This document shows positions 1-6,760 of a stretch of 14,582 nt of DNA, piece after piece. The notes under the pieces were generated by a model. That model made no database searches. It was not told the DNA's origin and saw nothing but the letters and a program-made list of their open reading frames with translations. Origin of the DNA: Salinivirga sp035268865 (GTDB taxonomy: Bacteria > Bacteroidota > Bacteroidia > Bacteroidales > Salinivirgaceae). Position 1 is the stretch's first letter; every line of letters starts with the position of its first letter. Where the stretch lies: the NCBI RefSeq assembly GCF_035268865.1, contig NZ_DATFKB010000010.1:1-14582 (forward strand), in the 5' to 3' direction. Made by a program: the position numbers and the translations under genes.

Positions 1-3000
1 TTTTGATGATTTGTGTATCCTTCAATTTCAGAAACAATATCTGACTTTGTTCTTAATAATTCTACAATACGGTTCTGTAGCTCTTTTTGAAGTTCTTGTT
101 GGTTAAAAATGCGCAATTGATTGGTTATTTCATGCATTTTGGCCACAGCAATTTGTTGATCCTGACCATAACCTACGTCAATCACCGGGTCGTCTTTCAA
201 ATAATAATCCAGTTCACCATAGGTCTGATCAAAAACTTTTTGAATCAGTGCATTACCTTTCTCCACAGCACCCGCTTTATAGTATGCACTCAGAAGATCC
301 ATTTCCATATAATCGAGTGGCTGGCGCTCAATTGGTAAGATCTCAAATGTGTTGTCTACTGTTTTTATAGCTTTCTCGTTTTTACCTTCGCGTATTAATG
401 TTTCAGCGAGCTGTCCCATTTTTCTTCTCATACTAACAACGCTAATTGTCCGGCGGTTGGTCCAACCAAGGTGAACATCGGGATTATTAAGATTTCGAAA
501 CATAAACTTATTGAAAAAATGGTCGTATAGCAACTCAGTGTTGATTCTGCCAAGATAACCCGAGTTGTTTTCAATTGGAACAATTCGAAAAGCAAAACCC
601 TCCTGTTGTGCATACTTTTGTAAGCCACTGAATGTTCCCCTTCCAATACTTGTAAAATAAATTGGTCGTTCCCAATTGTTATTGGCAAGCAGGTCCAGAA
701 TCATCATGTCGCTTTTCATTAACATGCGCCCTTTAATACTAAAAACAATCCGGTCTGTAATTAAGGCGCTGTCTTCTGGTTGTACAACACCATTTTCTAT
801 AACTTTTTGTTTATTTACAGGAATTACAAATTTTCTGGAAGGTAAATAATCTTCAGTAGATCCGTCGTACGATGTCAGTTTTGTGCTTTTATCGTCGCTT
901 GCCACAAAATTCATGGCTAGCTTAAGCGGTATGGGTGATTCGCCCAAATCATTCAGAAACTTATCAGTCGCTTTTTGCAAGTTCTTTATTGCTTCAACAT
1001 CAATTGCGTACTTTTCAGCAAGCTCCTGGTTATTAAGCCTCTTGATTAGCGAAGCGACCTGAAGGGGCTTAATATCATCCACATTCGCAATCCTTTTCCA
1101 TGTTTTAGGCTCCATGGTATCAAAATTCCCATTTTTTAGAATTCTACTAAGTGTACTCATGATATCGCTAAACTGGGCTTTGTATTCTGGCTTGTTGGCA
1201 GCATACCTTTCGTTCAGGTACAAATCGCTCCGCTTTCGCACAAAAATTATGTCGCGGTTGCCCTGTGCATATTTTTCTTTTGCCATTCCAAAAGGCACTG
1301 GTTCAGAATCATAAACCTGTCGCCTCATTTGATTGATATACCAGTCTGTGCTCAGGTATGGTAAACAAATAATTCGCACATCGGTGCGCTCCTCCTCAAC
1401 CTCCTGAAGATACCAAAGGGGGAAAGTATCATTATCGCCGTTGGTAAATAGAATACCGTCTTCTTCGCAAGAGTTAAGATAATTGTAAGCAAAATCTCTG
1501 GCCGTATATCGGCCCGAACGATCGTGATCATCCCAGTTTTCACTGCCCAAAACTCCGGGAACAGCAATCAAACAAGCTGTTGTGGCAACAATAGCCGATG
1601 TTTTTTGTCCGAAAGGTTTACGTAAAGCATCATAAATGGCCAGCATTCCCAGCCCTATCCAAATGGCAAAAGCATAAAAAGAGCCTGCGTATGCATAATC
1701 ACGTTCACGTGGTTGTAATGGGTTTTGATTCAGGTACACTACAATGGCAATTCCCGTAAGCACAAACAACATCATAATCACCCAGAAGTCTTTCCTGTGT
1801 TTATTATAATGATAAAACAGTCCTATTAACCCCAATAAAAGCGGAAGGAAGAAATAGGTGTTGCGCGCATTGTGGTTTTTCCAGTAATTTGGTAATCCTT
1901 CCTGATCGCCCAGACGGGCCTCATCAATAAATGGAATTCCGGAAAGCCAGTTTCCGTGACTAATTTCTCCGTGACCCTGTACATCGTTTTGCCGGCCCAC
2001 AAAATTCCACATAAAATAGCGACCATACATGAAACCCACCTGATAAGAGAAGAAAAATCTGAGGTTCTCTCCAAATGTTGGTTTTACCCGTGTCTCGCCC
2101 TGACTATCCTGAATTTTTGTGCCTTCAACCTGCGCCCACTTCTCGTATTCTCTTACATGCGAACGATCGCTGCTATACATGCGAGGGAAAAAGGTCGAGA
2201 AATCATCAGAATACTCATACGAAAGGCCTTTGCTATATTTCTCATATCGATCTCCGGCTTTCCGGTACGAAAATTTCTCTTTAGAATCTTCTACAGGAGC
2301 AGAATAATATTGCCCGTAGAACAATGGTCGGTCGCCATACTGTTCCCTGTTCAGATAAGAAAGTAATGAAAAAAGGTCTTCCGGATCATTCTGGTCCATT
2401 GGTGGATTTGCGCTTGACCGAATCACAGTCATCGCATAAGAAGAATATCCGATCAGGATAACCGTAATACCAAGTAAAATTGTATTGGCTAATACTTTTC
2501 CTTTTTTATGACTGTACCAAACTCCATATATTAATGCAGCCAGCAAAGCCGCCGCAAAAAATATCACGCCCGAATTAAATGGTAACCCAAAGCCGTTTAC
2601 AAAAAGCCGGTCGAAATAACTGGCAATTTTCACAGTATAAGGAATAATGAAGTACATAATGAACCCCAATATAAAAATAGAAAGGGCTGCGGCAGCCACT
2701 ACCCCAAGTTTTGTGGGTTTATATTTACGGAAATAAAAGACAAAAACAATAGCCGGAATAGCCAAAAGGTTCAGGAGGTGCACGCCTATAGAAAGCCCAA
2801 CAAGGTATGCAATTAAAATTAGCCACCTGTTGGCATATGCCTCATCGGCAACATTTTCCCATTTTAGGATTGCCCAAAATACAACCGCTGTAAAAAGTGA
2901 TGATAAGGCATAAACTTCACCTTCAACGGCAGAAAACCAAAAGGTATCTGTAAACATATAGGCAAACGCACCGACCAAACCGGCACCCAGAATAGCCCAT

Positions 3001-3341
3001 TGGCGACCATCTGTTAATTCGCCACGCTGGCTCATTATTTTGCGGGCAAGGTGGGTAATGGTCCAAAACAGGAACATAATGGTAAATGCGCTTGCCAAAC
3101 CAGACATAGCATTGACCATTAAAGCAGCATCAGCCGGCTGTGCAAACAGGGTAAAAAACCTTGCTATAATCATAAAAAGCGGGGAGCCGGGGGAGTGGCA
3201 CACTTCAAGCTTATATGCTGTGGCAATAAATTCACCTGTATCCCAAAAACTTGTGGTTGGGGGAATGCTTAATAGGTAAACGATGGCGGCTACTGCAAAG
3301 GCAATCCACCCTGCGATAATGTTGGTGCGTTTATAATTCAT
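1..3341 (-). CDS. DUF2723 / GT117 family membrane protein (protein O-mannosyltransferase-like), C-terminus cut by the window edge
   Basis: The minus-strand frame starts at ATG 3341-3339 and stays open for 1113 codons to the window edge, so the stop is not seen. I checked the frame near 1800-1860 and 420-480. The N-terminus (MNYKRTNIIAGW) leads into a first membrane helix (about residues 8-25), followed by FWDTGEFIATAYKL with acidic D34 and E37. This acidic motif after TM1 is characteristic of GT-C-like DUF2723 proteins. More hydrophobic helices follow to about residue 315, then a soluble stretch, a second helical block around 495-600 with the conserved PRERDYAYAGSFYAF, and a large soluble C-terminal part with GDNDTFPLWYLQEVE at 635-649. 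The far C-terminus looks helical and TPR-like. The family includes human TMEM260, a protein O-mannosyltransferase; Bacteroidota members are usually about 1000-1150 aa, so little is missing. Donor and acceptor are inferred. It is transcribed away from the flippase. Confidence 0.88.
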   Translation of the reverse strand, partial: MNYKRTNIIAGWIAFAVAAIVYLLSIPPTTSFWDTGEFIATAYKLEVCHSPGSPLFMIIARFFTLFAQPADAALMVNAMSGLASAFTIMFLFWTITHLARKIMSQRGELTDGRQWAILGAGLVGAFAYMFTDTFWFSAVEGEVYALSSLFTAVVFWAILKWENVADEAYANRWLILIAYLVGLSIGVHLLNLLAIPAIVFVFYFRKYKPTKLGVVAAAALSIFILGFIMYFIIPYTVKIASYFDRLFVNGFGLPFNSGVIFFAAALLAALIYGVWYSHKKGKVLANTILLGITVILIGYSSYAMTVIRSSANPPMDQNDPEDLFSLLSYLNREQYGDRPLFYGQYYSAPVEDSKEKFSYRKAGDRYEKYSKGLSYEYSDDFSTFFPRMYSSDRSHVREYEKWAQVEGTKIQDSQGETRVKPTFGENLRFFFSYQVGFMYGRYFMWNFVGRQNDVQGHGEISHGNWLSGIPFIDEARLGDQEGLPNYWKNHNARNTYFFLPLLLGLIGLFYHYNKHRKDFWVIMMLFVLTGIAIVVYLNQNPLQPRERDYAYAGSFYAFAIWIGLGMLAIYDALRKPFGQKTSAIVATTACLIAVPGVLGSENWDDHDRSGRYTARDFAYNYLNSCEEDGILFTNGDNDTFPLWYLQEVEEERTDVRIICLPYLSTDWYINQMRRQVYDSEPVPFGMAKEKYAQGNRDIIFVRKRSDLYLNERYAANKPEYKAQFSDIMSTLSRILKNGNFDTMEPKTWKRIANVDDIKPLQVASLIKRLNNQELAEKYAIDVEAIKNLQKATDKFLNDLGESPIPLKLAMNFVASDDKSTKLTSYDGSTEDYLPSRKFVIPVNKQKVIENGVVQPEDSALITDRIVFSIKGRMLMKSDMMILDLLANNNWERPIYFTSIGRGTFSGLQKYAQQEGFAFRIVPIENNSGYLGRINTELLYDHFFNKFMFRNLNNPDVHLGWTNRRTISVVSMRRKMGQLAETLIREGKNEKAIKTVDNTFEILPIERQPLDYMEMDLLSAYYKAGAVEKGNALIQKVFDQTYGELDYYLKDDPVIDVGYGQDQQIAVAKMHEITNQLRIFNQQELQKELQNRIVELLRTKSDIVSEIEGYTNHQ

Positions 3342-3564
3342 ATTTTACAATATTAATTGTATGCTCAATTATTTTAAAAAATTTATGTGAAGTTACGAGC
3401 CATATGCGAATGCTCAAAATAAAGTTCAAAAATATAAAAATGTCTGATTTCCATTGTTTATTTAACTCAAAATTGTAGGATGCTGCATTAGCATTAGTCT
3501 TTGCTGTGTATAAAACCATTATGTTTGGATAAAAGTATTAATTTAGCCGTTTAAAATTCAGCCA
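3342..3564. promoter_or_regulatory. Divergent intergenic region between the DUF2723 gene and the flippase
   Basis: This 223-bp, very AT-rich gap separates two divergent genes, so it must hold promoters in both directions. For the minus strand, TAATATTG (complement of 3348-3355) matches TAnnTTTG at all but one base and lies 6 nt before the ATG. A perfect TATTTTTG (complement of 3427-3434) lies 85 nt before it. Neither has a convincing -33 TTTG at normal spacing. The plus-strand candidate is listed separately. No RNA gene or small coding gene is evident. Confidence 0.45.
3500..3527 (+). promoter_or_regulatory. Candidate Bacteroidota promoter for the flippase-sulfotransferase operon
   Basis: A TTTG (-33-like) at 3500-3503 is followed after 16 nt by TATGTTTG at 3520-3527, a full match to the Bacteroidota -7 consensus TAnnTTTG. 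The spacer is slightly short compared with the roughly 17-23 nt usually quoted. Transcription would start near 3532, giving a leader of about 30 nt before the TTG start at 3565. This is pattern matching only. Confidence 0.4.
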
Positions 3565-4893
3565 TTGCTTCGCAAGAAATTAAATAATGACATTGACTTT
3601 AGAGAGCTTTTTAAGGGGGGGGCCATTGCTCTTTTTTTTAAAGTCTTAGGGGTAGTTGTTGGTTATTTTTTCCTTTGGATTTTAGCTCAGTATTACGGTA
3701 CCAAGGGGGTGGGTGTTTTTCAAACGCTTTGGACATTGCTCATGATTCTCAGTGTGATTGGCAAAATGGGTTTTGATACATCCATTGTGAAATTTATAGG
3801 TGCTTATAAAGAAAGTAAGAGAAGTGGGCTTATTTCAAACTTGTTTCATAAAATACAGCGGTGGTTGTTTATTATTGCCAGTCTTCTCGCGCTATTGCTG
3901 GCGGCGTTATCTGAACCCGTTAGCCAGCTTCTTTTTGAAACAAAGGCTAACAGTAATTATATAATTTTTACTGCAATATCCCTGGTGCCTTTGGTCTTGC
4001 TTAATTACCATGCTGAAAGTTTAAAAGGCCTGAAAAAAATATTTTCATATTCCATTTTTCAGAATGGCACTATATATATCATTACGTTTCTTTTCATTGT
4101 GTACTTTTACCACCAGGGCTATGGCCTTAAAAGTACCATATGGAGTCTTTTTATAGCTTTATTTACACTGGCCATCATTAGTTATTTCGATATTAAAAGC
4201 AGACTACCAAAAGTTGAACTGGCTGTCAAAAAACAAGGATATACAAACAAACAGTTAATTAACTGGACACTGCCAATGTTGTTTTCGAATTCTCTTTTTC
4301 TGCTAATGAATTGGACAGATACAATAATGCTCAGTGCCTTTTTACCTGAGGCCAATGTGGGAATATATGCTACAGCATTGAAAATTGCAGCGCTGAATTC
4401 TGTAATACTGGTTGCCATAAATAGCATTGCAATGCCAAAATTCGCAGAGCTTTTTGAGCGCAATGAAATGGGAAAATTTCGCCGTTTTGTGAAACATTCG
4501 ACCCTGCTTATGTTTCTGACTTCTCTTCCTGTTTTAATTGCAATTCTGGTTTTTCCATCCTTTTTATTGGGCATATTTGGCGAAGATTTTACCGCAGGAA
4601 AAACCGCACTTTTAATTTTAGCTTTTGGGCAGTTTTTCAGCACCATATCAGGATCAGTCATTAACATATTGAATATGTCCAATCGTCAAAAAACCGCACG
4701 AAATATAATTGCAATTTGTACCTTTATAAATGTTGTACTTAATTTAATACTAATTCCAATTTACGGAATTAATGGTGCTGCCATAGCTACTGCCACATCT
4801 ACAATTTTGTGGAATTTGGCATCAGTTTTGGCAATATACCGAATATTCGGTTTTGTTACTTATCCGTTTATCAATATCAACAAAAGCCGGTAA
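3565..4893 (+). CDS. Polysaccharide/oligosaccharide flippase (MOP superfamily, Wzx/RfbX-like)
   Basis: This is a 442-aa polytopic membrane protein with hydrophobic helices along its whole length. Its N-terminal pattern, FKGGAIALFFKVLGVV at residues 16-31 followed by a QYYGTKGVGVFQ segment, is typical of Wzx-like lipid-linked glycan flippases. A C-terminal half with NGAAIATATS is also family-like. The expected role is moving an undecaprenyl-linked or similar glycan across the inner membrane. The start appears to be TTG at 3565: an in-frame TAG lies at 3544-3546 and the next in-frame ATG is about 60 codons in, which would remove the first helix. G8 (3615-3622) and T8 (3632-3639) homopolymers fall within codons 17-26. 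The sulfotransferase begins only 9 nt after the stop, so the two are probably cotranscribed. The glycan substrate cannot be read from sequence. Confidence 0.88.
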   Translation: MLRKKLNNDIDFRELFKGGAIALFFKVLGVVVGYFFLWILAQYYGTKGVGVFQTLWTLLMILSVIGKMGFDTSIVKFIGAYKESKRSGLISNLFHKIQRWLFIIASLLALLLAALSEPVSQLLFETKANSNYIIFTAISLVPLVLLNYHAESLKGLKKIFSYSIFQNGTIYIITFLFIVYFYHQGYGLKSTIWSLFIALFTLAIISYFDIKSRLPKVELAVKKQGYTNKQLINWTLPMLFSNSLFLLMNWTDTIMLSAFLPEANVGIYATALKIAALNSVILVAINSIAMPKFAELFERNEMGKFRRFVKHSTLLMFLTSLPVLIAILVFPSFLLGIFGEDFTAGKTALLILAFGQFFSTISGSVINILNMSNRQKTARNIIAICTFINVVLNLILIPIYGINGAAIATATSTILWNLASVLAIYRIFGFVTYPFININKSR

Positions 4894-4902
4894 CATTTAA
4901 TT

Positions 4903-5844
4903 ATGAAAAGCCACAAACCCAATTTCTTTATTGTTGGTGCCGCAAAAGCCGGTACTACTTCATTATATCAGTATCTTAACACGCATAGTAACCTTTATTT
5001 TAGCCCGGTCAAAGAGCCACACTTTTTTTCTACTGATATTAAAACCAGCGAATTTACATCTATATACAAACGTAATATTGATAACCTGCCCCAGGACTTT
5101 TATCAAAACAAACCCAAAGACAGCATTCAAAATGTTTTCATCAGAGATGAAAAACAATATCTGAATTTATTTCAATGGGCCGATGGTGAAAGCGCAGTCG
5201 GTGAATGCAGCACCTCATATTTATATTCAAAAGAGGCTGCCAAAAATGTCAAAAAATTTAATCCGGATGCAAAAATTGTCATTGCGCTCCGCAACCCGGC
5301 AGACCGGACATTTTCCCATTATCTGATGGCGGTTAGGTTTGGCTTTACTCAACTTCCTTTTAGAAAAGCCCTTCATAAAGATTTCAATCAACATAAAAAG
5401 GGTTGGGGTAAATCAGAACTATTTATTGAGCTTAGTTTGTATTATGAGCAAATTAAACGCTACATGGCACAGTTCCCTGAAGAGCAAATAAAAATAGTGC
5501 TGTTCGATGAGTTTAAAAAAGACCCATTAAGTACAGTGAATGAAATTTGCGATTTTCTGGGAATAGACAAATTTTCCGATATAGAAAACAAAAAACACAA
5601 TGCTGCATTAATGCCCAAAAGCAAGAACCTGAATCGGCTGATGGTAAACACCGGTTTTAAAAGCAAGGTTTCTAATATTTTGGGCGAAAAAGCCAAAGAT
5701 AAGCTCAGGCAAATATTTTTCCAGGATGACAAAATCCCGAAGCTTTCACGACAAGACAGATCATACCTACAGGGGCTATTTAAAGAAGATATTCAGAAAA
5801 CAAGTGAACTGATTAACCGCGACCTTTCACACTGGTTAAAATAA
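4903..5844 (+). CDS. PAPS-dependent sulfotransferase (Sulfotransfer_1 / heparan-sulfate sulfotransferase-like)
   Basis: This 313-aa soluble protein has the two signature PAPS-binding elements. The 5'-phosphosulfate loop is IVGAAKAGTTSLYQYL at residues 10-25 with Lys15. The 3'-phosphate element is ALRNPADRTFSHY at 128-140 with Arg130 and Ser138. VGECSTSYLY at 99-108 carries Glu101 where glycan sulfotransferases often have a GE-S-Y motif. KEPHFF at 37-42 is also typical of the NDST/HS3ST-like clade. The enzyme should transfer sulfate from PAPS to a hydroxyl or amine, probably on a carbohydrate. No signal peptide or membrane anchor is seen, so it would act in the cytoplasm before export, which fits the flippase 9 nt upstream. 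The last 21-22 codons and the 94 bp after the stop are repeated at 6601-6760 with 7 mismatches. The acceptor is unknown. Confidence 0.9.
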   Translation: MKSHKPNFFIVGAAKAGTTSLYQYLNTHSNLYFSPVKEPHFFSTDIKTSEFTSIYKRNIDNLPQDFYQNKPKDSIQNVFIRDEKQYLNLFQWADGESAVGECSTSYLYSKEAAKNVKKFNPDAKIVIALRNPADRTFSHYLMAVRFGFTQLPFRKALHKDFNQHKKGWGKSELFIELSLYYEQIKRYMAQFPEEQIKIVLFDEFKKDPLSTVNEICDFLGIDKFSDIENKKHNAALMPKSKNLNRLMVNTGFKSKVSNILGEKAKDKLRQIFFQDDKIPKLSRQDRSYLQGLFKEDIQKTSELINRDLSHWLK

Positions 5845-5938
5845 GCTGTTTCAGAAAATTAATTCCGGAAATTCCTGTTAAAAACTCTATTGGGCCGCAT
5901 AGCTTTATTTCTGGGCACTCCCGTTTTAGTAGAATAAA
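5779..5938 (+). repeat. 160-bp direct repeat, copy A (sulfotransferase 3' end plus downstream flank)
   Basis: Aligned by eye with 6601-6760 at a constant offset of 822 bp, this segment has no gaps and 7 mismatches in 160 positions (about 95.6% identity). It starts in the last 22 codons of the sulfotransferase and continues 94 bp past its stop. Four mismatches fall in the 66-bp coding part; three are at synonymous third positions and one changes Asp to Asn. Three mismatches fall in the non-coding part. Similarity ends sharply at 5938, where the hairpin-rich spacer begins. Confidence 0.93.
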
Positions 5939-5942
5939 TTCG

Positions 5943-5953
5943 TGTTTTGTGCA
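5943..5953 (+). repeat. Left arm of an 11-bp inverted repeat bounding the spacer
   Basis: TGTTTTGTGCA here is the exact reverse complement of TGCACAAAACA at 6588-6598. It starts 4 bp inside the left boundary of the 662-bp spacer (5939-6600) that separates the two direct repeat copies. The pair could be terminal inverted repeats of a small non-autonomous element. An 11-bp AT-rich match could also be chance, but its position at both spacer ends argues for meaning. Confidence 0.55.
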
Positions 5954-5978
5954 ATGGGGCACCCAATTTTGGCATAAC

Positions 5979-6012
5979 CCTACTTTTTTTGCTTCAGGTC
6001 AAAAAAAGTAGG
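5979..6012. repeat. Perfect 13-bp stem hairpin in the convergent spacer
   Basis: CCTACTTTTTTTG at 5979-5991 and CAAAAAAAGTAGG at 6000-6012 are exact reverse complements around an 8-nt loop (5992-5999). It lies 135 bp after the sulfotransferase stop. It could slow or end transcription from either side, but no T-tract follows the stem on either strand, so it is not a textbook intrinsic terminator. From memory, AT-rich hairpins of this general look recur between genes in marine Bacteroidia; I cannot verify this here. Confidence 0.7.
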
Positions 6013-6024
6013 CAAAAAAAACCC

Positions 6025-6172
6025 GCCGCTTACAGAAAAGTGCTAAAAATCTATTCGTTATAGCTAAAGTTTACGAACTCACTTCGATTTTTTTTTAAAA
6101 TCGAAGCTCAAACAACGCAAACTTTGACGCCATAACAAACAGATTTTTTTAACGCATTTTTCTTCATGCGGC
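6025..6172. repeat. Long nested imperfect palindrome (about 148 nt)
   Basis: Six stem segments pair in nested order. GCCGC (6025-6029) pairs with GCGGC (6168-6172). AGAAAAGTGC (6034-6043) pairs with GCATTTTTCT (6154-6163), including one G-T wobble. AAAAATCT (6045-6052) pairs with AGATTTTT (6141-6148). GTTAT (6057-6061) pairs with ATAAC (6132-6136). AAAGTTT (6066-6072) pairs with AAACTTT (6119-6125). CTTCGATTTT (6082-6091) pairs with AAAATCGAAG (6097-6106) around a TTTTT loop. That is 45 base pairs separated by small, often symmetric internal loops. It could be a dispersed palindromic repeat (REP/MITE-like), a structured RNA or a cruciform. No coding content was recognised. Confidence 0.75.
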
Positions 6173-6323
6173 TAGATGGCCAACTTTTTACTGCTGATCA
6201 ACGACAAGACCAAAGGCGGGTTGGCCAGACCAAATTACTCGTAAACTTCCCGTTTTTCACGGGACAGGCTGTGAGGGCTAAAGCCGTTAGCGGGCTAGCG
6301 TAAGTGAATGTTCTACTCGAATT

Positions 6324-6359
6324 AATCCATAAAATGATTGAAAATCATAATTATGGATT
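6324..6359. repeat. 15-bp hairpin in the convergent spacer
   Basis: AATCCATAA (6324-6332) pairs with TTATGGATT (6351-6359). Inside it, ATGATT (6334-6339) pairs with AATCAT (6343-6348) around a 3-nt GAA loop, leaving only a small internal loop (one A opposite two). This gives 15 base pairs in 36 nt. No T-tract follows in either direction. Its function is unknown. Confidence 0.65.
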
Positions 6360-6370
6360 GTAAGAGAGTA

Positions 6371-6435
6371 AATCCCGATATAGAAAATATTAGCAAATTC
6401 CTCAGCTGTTGCACAATATTTTCCTAATCGGGGTT
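6371..6435. repeat. Large inverted repeat in the convergent spacer
   Basis: CCCGAT (6374-6379) pairs with ATCGGG (6427-6432). After a 3-nt internal mismatch, GAAAATATT (6383-6391) pairs with AATATTTTC (6415-6423). The outer AAT/GTT flank adds two pairs and a wobble, and GCAA/TTGC can extend the inside. Seventeen or more pairs in 65 nt make this a clear palindromic unit directly next to the 6324-6359 hairpin. Function is unknown. Confidence 0.6.
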
Positions 6436-6587
6436 CAATGGATATAAATGGCATGAAAGAGGCTTGCCCGGATTTATGCAACATATTATAATTCTATTGA
6501 GCGAAATAGGATGGGACACCCAAAATATCAATTTAAAACTTACAATAGACTGATAATCAGCAGTGGCCCTTTAGGGCGTCGATATGG

Positions 6588-6598
6588 TGCACAAAACA
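6588..6598 (-). repeat. Right arm of the 11-bp inverted repeat bounding the spacer
   Basis: TGCACAAAACA is the exact reverse complement of 5943-5953 and ends 2 bp before direct repeat copy B begins at 6601. The near-terminal placement on both sides of the 662-bp spacer is the main reason to treat the pair as element ends. Confidence 0.55.
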
Positions 6599-6600
6599 GG

Positions 6601-6666
6601 TTTAAAGAAAATATTCAGAAAACAAGTGAGCTGATAAACCGCGATCTTTCACACTGGTTAAAATAA
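6601..6666 (+). pseudogene. 3' remnant of a second sulfotransferase gene
   Basis: The first 66 bases of copy B read in frame as FKENIQKTSELINRDLSHWL-K followed by TAA at 6664-6666. This matches the last 21 residues of the upstream sulfotransferase except for one Asp-to-Asn change. Three of the four nucleotide differences are synonymous, the pattern expected if the parent of this fragment was once a functional, separately evolving copy. Nothing upstream in the spacer continues the sulfotransferase reading frame, and there is no start, so it is a dead fragment. A tandem duplication followed by loss of most of the second copy, or recombination with a related strain, would both explain it. Confidence 0.75.
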
Positions 6667-6760
6667 GCTGTTGCAGAAAATTAATTCCGGAAATTGCTGT
6701 TAAAAACTCTATTGGGCCGCATAGCTTTATTTCTGGGCACTACCGTTTTAGTAGAATAAA
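6601..6760 (+). repeat. 160-bp direct repeat, copy B
   Basis: This is the second copy of 5779-5938, with 153 of 160 positions identical and no gaps. It ends at 6760, two bases before the stop codon of the minus-strand alpha/beta hydrolase, so it abuts that gene. It includes the same ATTAATTCCGGAAATT stretch and the same 94-bp post-stop flank as copy A. The hydrolase operon therefore reads straight into copy B at its 3' end. Confidence 0.93.

Noticed and set aside
1956..2366. Plus-strand open frame of 136 codons opposite the DUF2723 gene
   Set aside because: It is antisense to a frame that encodes conserved DUF2723 sequence throughout, and its product has no family-like motifs.
3427..3434. 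TATTTTTG on the minus strand as the DUF2723 promoter
   Set aside because: The -7 match is perfect, but it is 85 nt from the start and no TTTG lies at -33 spacing. In sequence this AT-rich it may be chance, so it is only mentioned inside the intergenic entry.
4182..4682. Minus-strand open frame of 166 codons opposite the flippase
   Set aside because: The plus-strand frame here encodes a clear polytopic flippase. The antisense product is low-complexity and unrecognisable.
6287..6484. Minus-strand open frame of 65 codons in the convergent spacer
   Set aside because: It overlaps two strong palindromes, has no recognisable motif and no promoter box near its start. AT-rich repeats produce frames of this length by chance.
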